Source: Pterobdella sp. o SKG-2022
Taxonomy: Eukaryota; Annelida; Clitellata; Hirudinida; Piscicolidae
Direction of reading: 5' to 3'
DNA: 64,000 nucleotides
Assembly (NCBI GenBank): GCA_964035795.1
Contig: OZ038321.1
Coordinates: forward strand, 11,559,093 to 11,623,092
Made by a program: the position numbers and the translations under genes. Below, piece by piece: positions 35,201-47,200 of the stretch (within the stretch, counting starts at the first letter, position 1; each line of letters opens with the position of its first letter). A model generated the notes under the pieces. The model did not search any database, had not been told where the DNA came from, and saw only the letters and a program-made list of their open reading frames with translations.

Positions 35201-38200
35201 CTGCGGAAAAGCAAAAAATGGAAATGTATTTAAAATAATAAAAATGTAATATAGCCAATAATCATGAAATAGAATAGCTTCAAAAATTTTCAAATTAGGA
35301 ATCTGCAAGTATTTTTTTCAAGAATCTCACCTGTCATTTGTCTTTTTTTGAAATTTACTTTTGAATAAGCACCATTTACTTTTTCGATTTTTACATGCAA
35401 CTAGACAGAAAAAACTCACTAAAAGTAATAATGATATTTCAATGAAATTGTTCTTTATAGAATATTTCATTGTTACCGTCATTATTCGTTTTTATATCTT
35501 CACCTTATGAATTCCTTCTGATTTGATGTTTGTAGAACCTTTCTCCATTGAGTTTTATTTACTTTGTGATTCTTAAAAGAATCATTTATATTTATAAATT
35601 ATTTTTAGCTCAAAATGAAAATTCTAACTACATAAATTTCAACTATTTTTCTTCTGGTTATTAAAATAATTAAGAAAAAAGACAAAAAATTGTATATTAA
35701 AGTATCTAGGCAGCTTGGAACGATACTGAAGCATCTACAGATGAACAAAACAACAGGGCAGCAATACATCGCCATGATAGTCTCACATTTATAGACAACA
35801 GATTTATCAAAATATTGCCCGCTATTTCAATGCTATAGCCACTAAATTTGCGAGAACTTTAGAGAGCATAAATAACAGAATTAATTTTTAAAATTTCAAT
35901 AGGAACAATTAGATGGGGAAGATTTAATGGCAAAATAATCATTTTTATATTGACAATAGATGAACTCATAAAAATGTGATTACAACAAATTTTTTTGAAT
36001 TTCATTTTTCTTTTCATATTTACACAAAGAAAATAATTCAAAAACTTCAAATATCAATTTTAGAAAACCATCCGTAATTTCCGTAACATATATTAACTGA
36101 AGATCAAGTAAAAATCATATAAAAAACAAAGATTTATTTATCTTTTAAAAACTAGAGCGGAGTAACCAAGTCAGCGGTTTTGTGATAATAAAACATCAAT
36201 AAGGTAATAAATGTGCAATGAAAACTCTTTATATAGATCTTAAGACCCTGTAGTGGAAAGGGCAGTGCATCAAAGACTATAAATATTTACAAGTGGTAAA
36301 AAACTTTGAAGTGCAAAATAAAAGTCTATGTTGATCTAAGGTATTGAATGTCGTTATAATTTATTGATAGATTTTTCAGTATATGCTCAACAAAGAGAAT
36401 TTTTTTATCACTTTTTAGAGTCGTGAGTTAATGACTCAAAGTGTATTAGTCATACTAAATATAGCACTAAGTAATATACCTGAAACATAACTTTATTGTT
36501 CGATTTAAGTGATTAAAGATAACTTAAACAGCTTTATCGAATTGAATGGAAATCAAAAATTTTGAATAAATTGCTGAATGTAGAAAAATACGTTTACAAA
36601 GTTCTTATTCTGTCAAAAACTAAGATATATAAAACTGTAATTTCCTAATTTTATGACTCTATTGTCATTTCACTTGCCTTACTTTAGCATATAAAGTAAA
36701 AAGCCTAAAACATCATCTAATTCACTATGAGAAAAAATAATTTCAAAGGTTTAACAATTTTTCAATTATTCCAAAACTAATGCAGTTTTTCACAATATTA
36801 ATGTTAACAAACTTTAGCATTTCTTTATCAATGTATTCCTAAGATTTTTATAGCAGTAAGCCGCTCCAATCTTCAAAAGTGTTAATGCTTCATGCAACTC
36901 AATTTTATTTTTACTTTTTAAGTAGATGGAAACCTTTTACCGAGTGTTTTCCTTATTCAAATGCGCCCTTATATACGTCTTTTGCTCGTTTTGCAGTCTT
37001 TATTTTCTACAACATCGTTTACAACTTCGCATTTTTTACTCTTGGACAAGCCTGAATTTTCAATTTTCTTGGCATTTCCTCTTTTTTTAACGCCATTCGT
37101 TTCTTCCTTACTGTTATCATTAATTGAGTTCGTTTTACTCTTGATAAAGTCTTTCGAAGTACTCCCAAATAAATTTTTGTTCTTATTGCCTATATTTTTC
37201 ACAAGGGGTACGGTAGATTTACAAATTTTAGCAAGTTTAGTCAAACCTTCAAAAACGTTATTATTTTGTGATCTCGTGGAGCTCTTGACCGATTTTATTA
37301 CCATGTTTTCTGTCGAAGAAGATTTTCTTTTGAGGTTTTTTGCAGAAGCTGTAAAAGAATTGGCTTCGTTATCCAATGTCTTTGCACTATAAGTAGCGTC
37401 AGTACTTTTCGACGGTAGCGTTGTAGGAGTTTTGTGAACGCTATATGAAGTATTTGTAGAATTATCGCTCATAGCTGAAACATCAATATCAGCTGAGAAA
37501 GATGTAGATGATGCTATTAAATCCTTTTTTTCATCAGTTTTTTCCAATCCTTCCGCCTTATCGGATTCATAACTATTTGAACATGACATGCTAACGCTAT
37601 CCGTTCTATCGTCTTCTGGTATGGTTTCTGAATTCGTATTCATAACATGAATTTTCATCATAGACTTTAATTTTTCATTGATCAGAATATATTTCTGCAA
37701 AGACGAAGTCACAAATGATGATGATTTAGGGCATTGTCTCGTTGTTTTTGAATCTTGCTTCAAATTAGTAGAATTTGTATTGCTCGGAACAACATTGTTT
37801 GACAACGCAGAAGATGAAACGCAAGAGTTAGTAGAGTTTAAATTTGGGTCTTCAAATAATTTTTCTACTGTTGAAATCTGAGCCGAATCTAAAATAACTA
37901 TTCGATCTTGAATGAATTCAAAATCTATGTTGTGTTGTGGAGAAATATTATCTGCAGGTTTTTCTATATTCTTTTCATATGTGGTTTTGTATTTATTATG
38001 CAAGTGTTTATTAAGAAAAGCTTTTTGTGAGGTTGAAAGAAACTTGCAAACATCCGTGAAAAGATGGCATAGAAGGGGTCTGTAAGGCAAATAAATTGTT
38101 ATTTATAATGCACTTCTTCTTAGTAAACTGTTTCCATCTATTTCAAAAACCACATACAAAACTAAAATAAACAAATTTCAAACATGTTTCATAAATAAGC

Positions 38201-41200
38201 GATTCATCAATTCACAACAATAAAAAACCTTTGAAACGTCATTTAATGTTCAACAATGAAAACTGACTTTGATTGTTGTTTCGTGCACACCACAAAAACT
38301 GCGGGAGATGCCAGTGTTGACGATGAAAAGACATCGAAGACAACACTTGAAGACATGGGCTGAGTGTCGTCTGCAGGGAGATCCGATAGCAGACCACTCT
38401 CTGTCGTTTAAAGAATATCTCTTCAAAGTTAATTATTAAAAAAAAATAGCTTTTTCACAACGTCTTTAAGGACAAAAGCTGAAAAATCTGAATTTGGAGT
38501 TTTAAAAAATTAGACGGAGGAAATTAACTGGTCAATTATTGATAAAGTTTTTTTTGCAGCGACTTATCAAGCCTGATATTTATTGCTTTTGAAGGCCAAA
38601 TAATTATAATGCACATTTTATTTCATTGGTATTTTTAGAGCAATGCGTAATATAAAAAATACACTTGAACGAAGTATTTTTCTTCAAACGTCATTCAGTT
38701 TTGTCTAGCTACTTTACATTTTGTGCTTTATCTTGTGGCTACTAGTTTTGCTTAACACGTAATTAAAAATTAATTATAAATAACTAAATTGATATCGTTC
38801 GAAAAAAATTCAGATCGAACACTTTTATCGAGGAGCACGAAGCTTTTTGTAATTGAGCTCAAAGGAATATAACAACTTGGTAATGGCAGTTCGATTCACG
38901 AAAAGCTTCGTGTTCTTCAATTAACAAAAGTTCAAATTTGAATTTTTAAAATTATATAATTTTTGTACAGCATATATAGCTTCTTATTATGAAGATACTG
39001 TCTACAGGAGTTGTGAGCCCAGAGGATTACAAGTTCAAACCCTCCACGTCACACAACTACCGCTTAGGCTCCTCATGCCACCTACTATTTTTAGTACATC
39101 ACTATTTTTTAAATTTAAACTAATGTCATTTACTGAAAAATTTAAAAATATTCAAATAGAACTTTGAAAATTTATCGTCATGATTATCATTCAAATAGCT
39201 TTCAAACACGTCATTAGTTTCCTCGTCTGCTAGACTGTTTCACTCCAACATAATGTTTTTTATTAGAAGCAACATTTTGCCTTTTTTATTGAAGAGATTT
39301 TAATTTAATTATATTCTAAATAATTTTCATACAATAACTTTTAAACGCTCATATTTATAACTTCTTTCCAAAAATTTCAAAACAACTTGGAACTAAAATT
39401 TTTAAAGCTTGTGCACAGTGCTTTCATGTCATTTAAAAGGTGCCGCTCATAAAACAATATATTTTTTAAATATTTTATGCATAAATCCAGCATAATTGGC
39501 TCGAAGCTTCAACATGGAACTATGCAAACGAGAATAGATTTTCAAGCATTTTCCTTTATTAAATCGAGTGAATTTGGTATAATTTAAAAATTTTCTTCAA
39601 GCTTTTTCGACAATGATTTAAATTGTAAAAACGAAACAAAATAAAACAAATTTTATCTGATTAGAAAAATTACTCACCTAAATCAAGTCTTGGAAACCCC
39701 CACAAAAATCCTTCAATGGGTGCTCCTTTTAATTCCGATAGCAAACCTATTGGATAACAAAAATCACTCATGTAAATAAATATTTTGATAAATTAAATGG
39801 AAACACATAAAAACATTCAATCACAATACGCCTGATATATAAAAACACAAAGCGCAATAAAAAACGAACACAAAACTTGGACATAAAAAAACAAAACAAA
39901 ACGTAAAACAAAGAAATAATCTGAAATTCATAAAAACAATTCAAAGGCATGTACTCAAAAACCTGCATAAATACAATGAGCAAACATTCCCCTATGCATA
40001 GCAGCACACACATATGACCAAATAAAGGCACACAAGAATACATATAAAAAAGCAGACACATTGAATTGGAAACACACTTTAAAGTGACACACTGTGAAGA
40101 GGAGTGCACAACTTCGCATGCGTACAACAGCCGATAAACACGATGATAAAGGACCGGATGAAATAAAAACAATGATAAGATGAAAAATGATATAATATTA
40201 TTAAAAATGCTCAATGATCCATAAAAATTTCTATCGAAATTGAAAGAATGCTGCTTGTATAGACTAATAGAAAAATAACTGGCTTTTAGATTGGGTTTAT
40301 ATTAGTAATTAATGCCTTTAGATCGAACAGATGACATTTCAAATTTCGACCTTTTTCAATTTTTATTTGTGAATTATAGACAAGTTTTTTTTTATTAAAT
40401 TTATTCATGTTGCAATTGAAATGATAACATATTATGTACAATATGAATATTAAATGCGGTATATTGTTTGAATTGTTTTTTAAATTTCAAATTCTTTTGT
40501 TTTTTAAACTTCAAAATAAGGCAAGTTTTAGATACGTTAATTTTTTTTATAAAATATAATTTGCAATAAGTTTGGATTTATTTTAAATTCTGAATTTTTA
40601 ACAAACCCTTGTATAATCAAAACATAGGGACGCCCAAATTCAAAGACAAGTACCTTCGAAGTAGAGCTTCATCTTTTTAGATGTTGTCTTATCACCAAGC
40701 TTATTCACTTGCAGTTCTACCAGGGTCATATCAGCACCATAGCTGAGTAGCAAGTGCACCAGACTGAAGCTGTTATGCCTTATTGCATTGTTCATTGGTC
40801 TGAAAATATCATCAGAGTTCATAATGGAATCAAGTAGAGTTTTGAAATGCTGTTCAAATAAATCGATGAATGATTGTGTGATGAGTTTGGTTTGAAATAT
40901 TTGTATGTTTCATGTTAACGGTTAAAATAATTTTATTTTATCCATAAATAAATAATAATTTTTATTCAAAAATCTTAAAAAAAAATAAAAACAAGAATTC
41001 AGAAGTTACATGTTACTAATAAATAAAATACGCCGTTCAGGTAAAAAAAACACAAGCAAACAACTTGAAAATCTTTTAAATACGTGAACTACGCCAAATA
41101 AATGATTTCATTTTCCTTACACAAGGTCATTTTTAAAACCTAACTATTTTAAATGATACTTCAAATTAACTGAACAGCTTTCATCGATACGTGTTTCGTC

Positions 41201-44200
41201 ACAAACTCGAAACAAACCTCGTTCCATCAAGAGCCTTGGCATTAGGAAGGGCGCCGTGGGCTAAAAGGATTACACTAAGCTGCCAATTGTTGAGACGAGT
41301 GGAAACGTGCAAAGGCGTGTTTCCCAGGTTGTCTTGGGCGTTGCAGTTGATTTCTTTCAAATACTTCAACACTAACGTCTGCTTATTGATTTTCAATTGA
41401 AGAAATATATTTATTAATATTTTCCGTAATATATATTGTTTAATTGCCAGAGATGTTAAATTGAGAAGACTTCCGTCCCATTATTCACACTTTTTTTTTG
41501 AGGAAATAGTACTTATTTTTCTGTATTAAATTTAAAATAATTTAAGTTTTTAAAAAGACCTATGAAAACGTTTTATTGAAAGTGAGAAATGTTAGGAGTT
41601 TCTAAAACATTTTCACTAAACACTCTTCTAATCTATTCAGTTTTAATTTTTCGAAAACGTAAAATATAAGATTTTTAAATCTTTTAAAATAATTTCCACA
41701 AAGATGGTTCAATAAGTTTCCCTAAAAACATTTGAGTAAATTTTTAAACATAGCTATTTCATTTTTTACGCGACGTATTATTTTTAGTTTTCAATATTTT
41801 AGTCAGCATTTCATAAGAAGTGTATATTGGTTTTTTAACTGTAAATTTCAATGCAACTTTTTTTTGTATGTCTGAAAAAATTATGCAGTCATTTTGAAAC
41901 TATGTGTATTTATGAAACCAGTGACAAAAAATTTATTTAGCTATTTTTTTTTTCAACTTTGAAAGTGGATAGTTTACATTTTTTTAATAAAACAAATATA
42001 GAATAAGAAAAAAAAAGCTAAATTTCGTAAGCTCTTTCAGACCACACCGCCATACATTACAAAAATCCTTTCTTGGTACTTAAAATAATTCTTTTTTAAA
42101 ATAATTAATAATTTTAAGATGAATATTTAAAAGGCTTCGCAACGCGAAAAGATTCAAATTCGGAAAATAAAAAACACTAACGTGAGACTCGGATTTGACG
42201 GCTATATGCAATTTCGTTTCGCCCAATTTTTTTGGATTTGAGAGTGGAAAAGATTGTGGGAAAGACTGTATGTTTTTGCGATGTTTTCCTTTATTAGAGT
42301 TCCTAAAGGCTGATACGTAAAAGCCAACTTGTGATTTGATGTTTTGGTTGTTTTTAAAATTATCTATATTGTTTTTGTCGTTGTTACCTTTGTTAACACT
42401 ATTTCCATTATTGATACTGGATTTTTTTGTGCTATTGGTATTTTTCGTTTTAGAAAGCGATGAAAGATTAATGTTATTTGCTTCTAAACTATGAGCTTCA
42501 CTATTAATACAATCCACGCTGTTTTGGTTGAAGTTGTTCAACCAACTTAAGTTTTCGTTGCGTTCGATAGAATATGCATTTCTCGCTTCATTTTGAGCCA
42601 CTTTTTCATTTTTCAGTTCGTAATTTTGAAAACAGGGCAACGTTTTGTTTGAGAAAAATGGTAGTTTCAACGTTGGATGGAAGTTCTACAAAAATGAAAT
42701 AATTCAAAGTTATTCTAAATAAAATCTATTTTTAAAACATCACAAAAACCTCAAAAATGTTTGAAATCATTAAGTTATAAAAAACTCTTTTCAAATACTT
42801 ATCGATAGTGGAAATCGATGTAAGTAGAGACCTGCTTGTGTGAGGGATGAATGGAAGCATCGACACAAAAGCTGCATGGGGTTATTGAAAATTAGTCGAA
42901 CAAACAAGTTTGAAATAAAAAACTGTTTGCGGCTGTATTGAGATTTCTTGAAGTATTAAAATAAAACTTCTATATAATATTTCAGGTTTTGAACTTTATA
43001 TTTCAATATCGAAAGCACAACGACAGTTTTTTGCTTTTGCGATTCGCAAAGTATAATTTTAATTAATGTTTTGTTGGCATTAAAAGTTGCCAAATTTATA
43101 GGTGATTTTCCGAGAAGAACGTTCAGATCAAATGTGGGGTTACTAAGAAATGATTTTTTACTTTCATGTTTTTAAAGTACTTTAATTTTATTTTCCAAAA
43201 ACAATCTTTTAGATATATACATTGCAAAAAAAACTGCAAGAAGTTGTTTATTGCGAAAGAAAAAGGGTCTTATAATGATAAACCTTGAGGTTATTTATAG
43301 ATAAATTATCTTCAACTTTCTAAAGACTTCTATACTGACGTTATAAACCTTCAATCGTAATGTATCGAATATCAAGCAAATGGTATGAAAGCAACAATGC
43401 AATATTGATATGGTGTGAGCAGTTTTAGTTGAGTATACTAAATATTTCTTGTAGATACGCACGAGGTTGTACTATAATATATCTCTAGAAAGATTTTTCT
43501 CATCGTATCGATAAAGACACTTTTAAAATAAACTTGAAGCATTCTTTTCATTAAAAAAAGCCTTTGACGTTGATACTTAAGGTTTTCTAGAAAGATCGCA
43601 GAAACTCGAAGTCTTTAAAAAAATTAATTATTTCACGTATTTACGTATTCATAAGTTGCAATGATGCCGAAAAGTAGCTTTTTTAATAACCTCAAGATGG
43701 AACTGCGCAATATGGAAAACTTTGTTTTTGTAATAATTGCTAAAGAACCTGAAACCAAAGCTTTTCATTTTAAAAAGCATTGATAAGAAAGGTTTTTGTA
43801 CATATGAAACTATGAAACGATATGACTCACAACACAAACTATCAAAATAACTTCATACAACTCACTTAATCAATACTTACTCTTGTAAAATAGGTACAAC
43901 AAAATTAAATAGACACATAAATATCCTTCTAAATTTTTATCAAAAAACACTAATTTACTCGCTGTTTGGATCAATATTGCTGGTTTATAGATTAAACAAG
44001 TGAAACTTTAAATGTCTTAAAACCAAGCACATATATTACGCTTACACACCGGTGTTGATCGGCATGGTGGTAGGAGGGAAGGGAGTGTGAGGGGCCTGAA
44101 TTCTCCACCATCTCTCTGCACCTCCACTGACTCTCTGCAGTTTGCGAATATTTTTAAATTTTTAAACGAGTTTTTCTTTCTAAAAACAGAAAAAGTGGAA

Positions 44201-47200
44201 ACTATTAAAACACAGAGATGTATTTTCAATTATTTTTTACGCGCAAGTAAAATACATTTTTGAAAAAAAACTCACTTTTCATAATGGCTTTTCCTTTTGA
44301 GCTGCGTTTAGGAGCATTTTTGACATTTTTCTGGTCAGAATTTTCTTCAAAGATACTTGAAGTGCCTCCGTGAGATTGATTATAAGGGAATTGGTGGAAT
44401 GAAGATTCAGGTCGATAATTGCAAAAATCATTCAATAATTGTTTTTGTGTTTCTGTGCTGTACATGTCCGACAAATGGGGTTTGGTGAGGTTTAAAGTGG
44501 ATAGATTGTGAACTTGGTTATGAATAGATTCAATATTAAATTTCGAATGATTTTCAGATTGATTATCGTTTCCTGAAAATTTTTTAACTTGATTATAAAA
44601 TCTTTAAACTTTATGTAGCGATATAATTTATATATCTAATGTACTTTATTTGTATTTAAAAGTAACCTTTAGGATGCTCGCTATTCATACAACTTTTTTC
44701 ATATATTTCTTTACGTTCTTCTTTGATATTTTCGTGCAAGTTGTTAGGTTGTTTGTTCTGCTTAATTGTTACAATGTTAAATGTGAGTTTATGAATGTTT
44801 CAATATACGATAAATGCCAGTTAGCATTAGAATTATGAATTATACTTTATTGTACAAAAAACTAGTAAAATGCAAAAAAGATCATGTTTTAAAAGTAATT
44901 AAATGTTAAGAAACTATCAATTTTTTTAAAAGTCGAACGAATTAAAGGAAAAACATTTAACAGTAATTAAATAAGTGCATAAAACCTCTGTAAAAATGAA
45001 AACAAACTTAAGTGTTTCAAACACTCATAAATAATATATCTTTTATAACTCATTATTACACAGCATAACGAACATTTGAAATCTCATCCTTGAATTATAG
45101 ATTTTTAGTATCACAAAATGTAAAACTGATATCAGTTTCAATTACATTGGTGCTCAATGAAGTGCCCAGCAATGATGAGTTGGTGCAGTATATGGCCCTG
45201 CATGCCGTGTTTTCATCAAAAATCAATGATCGCAGAATACTACTTTGTTACTAATGATATATACTTGCAAAAAAACAGCTTTTTTAATAAAAATGCGTTA
45301 AATAACTTCAATTTATATTTAAAATTTTCATTTCAACCTGAATAAAATAAATCAATCTCAGCATGCACATATAATAAGCCAAAAAAACATTCGAAGATGC
45401 AAAATTAAACTCAACGCAAAAATACAAATTTTTAAATAATTATTGAGATTATTTAAAAATCATTTTCCAATGTAATGAAATTTCTCACAAAAGATTACGA
45501 AAGAATCGCAAAGAATGTAAAAACGCAGCCATCACACAGGAGCTGCTTAGGTGAGTTAGCGGTGGTGTTGATCGTACAGCTTGTCGAAATTGGATTGTAA
45601 AATATTTATACACATCGTTTTCAATTTTTTTCAATATATCTTTTCAATATAATTTTATTAAGATGTAGAAAACATAAAATTTCAATGGGTGATATTGAGT
45701 TATAAAACATGGAATACAGTTTTTATAAACTTCACAGCACGGAATAAAAATGTTTCTTCAGACCCTCTACGTTTTTAAAGATAAATAAGAATTTTTAATT
45801 TGGTCTGTATATCTTTTTTCAACGTTTCTCTTTCAGATTCGTATGAACATTGTATTTTGAAACCTTCTTAAATCTATGCATAAACTGACGATTAAAATCA
45901 TTGTTGTTTAAATTTTAATTAAACTCAATTATGAAGTTAAGTGCGCAATATCGATAGATGAAATGTGCATATGACCTTCATTTTAATTAAATATATGACC
46001 TTAATCAAACATATGACGAAGCACACATGAATTAGCAGATAACTTCATACACGAATGTTGGAGCATTTAATTTTGTATTGTGTATGTGTGATGCTTTTAT
46101 GTCTTTATAATTCACCTAAAAGCCACGAGTTTCGAGCAAAATCTTCGCACTGCATCTGTATGTTGATATCACTAGTGCTTTCTTTAATGCTGTTTTCTCT
46201 TCATTTTTGTGTTGAAAACTTTTTCGTTTTTAAAATTTTTATCAGTTTATACCATATTTTTTTAGGATTTGAAAACTTATAATGGCTTTTTAATCAATTT
46301 TAATTTCGCTTTAATAATATACCGAAAAAGAAATATTTTTAAGAAATCTTTTGAAAAACTTGAAGACTTGATAAATTTATTTCTACATTATCTTGTTTGA
46401 GGCACTCCCACAATTTGCAGCTTCAAGGAAACCTCCAATTACTTTATAATGCAACTTTTTATATTTCAAATAACAACTCATTTATTCAAGATTCCTAGAA
46501 TTTTAGGAAAAACTATTCTACGCTTGACAAAATTACAAAAGCTATTATTTGAAATGATTAGTTTGGAAAATAATTTTGTATCATTTTGAATGATATTCAC
46601 GAAAATCAACCACCGATATTGTGTTTAAATCTTTCGAAGTCAGCCCTTTTAGTGCGATTAAATATTTCTAATAAATTTAATTAAATAAATCTTTGAATAA
46701 AAGAGCTTTTATTCTATTTATATAAAATTTTAAAGTAATTATTTAACTTAGCTCTAATATTGTTCTAAGCCTCCCCTGCCTTTATTCAACACTAACAATA
46801 TCGATCAGTTATAAAAACGCTCGATGCGTTAAGTTTGCATCAATCGAAAATTAATGAGAGAAATATTTGTTGGTGTCAATAAGCAGGCAACCCGCAAAAG
46901 ATCATTTCACAATAAAAGCCCAACAAATATAACATTTGAGCACCTCGACTCATGCAGATTTTCTCTGTATTTTTTGAAATATACTCGCATACTGCCTACA
47001 ATCAAGTTCTTCAAACATCTTCATTCTTCCAAAAAAATATTTGAAAGAATCCTAGAATAACCTAATTCTATTTCTAAAAACTATTATTTTTGCTTATTTT
47101 TATATGTTCCGATAGTTTCATTTATTTGATCTTTTAAGCTGATGCTTCTCAATCTTTGTGAAATTTTCCGAGTAATGGTGAAATGTTTCATTCAAAAACT

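Noticed and set aside
38998..39065. Second tRNA-like patch (GTTCAAACCCT, box-B-like)
   Set aside because: No box A at the right distance and no stem pairing, so a SINE origin is possible but cannot be supported.
39768..40214. 148-codon minus-strand ORF rich in Phe, Cys, Leu and Val
   Set aside because: It lies in the intron between the 40654 and 39746 exons, with hydrophobic composition caused by T-rich sequence. It has no domain, no splice context and no Kozak-like start.
43649..43837. 62-codon minus ORF in the intron between 44046 and 42685
   Set aside because: Phases already agree without it; its ends lack a usable acceptor/donor pair and its composition is background-like.
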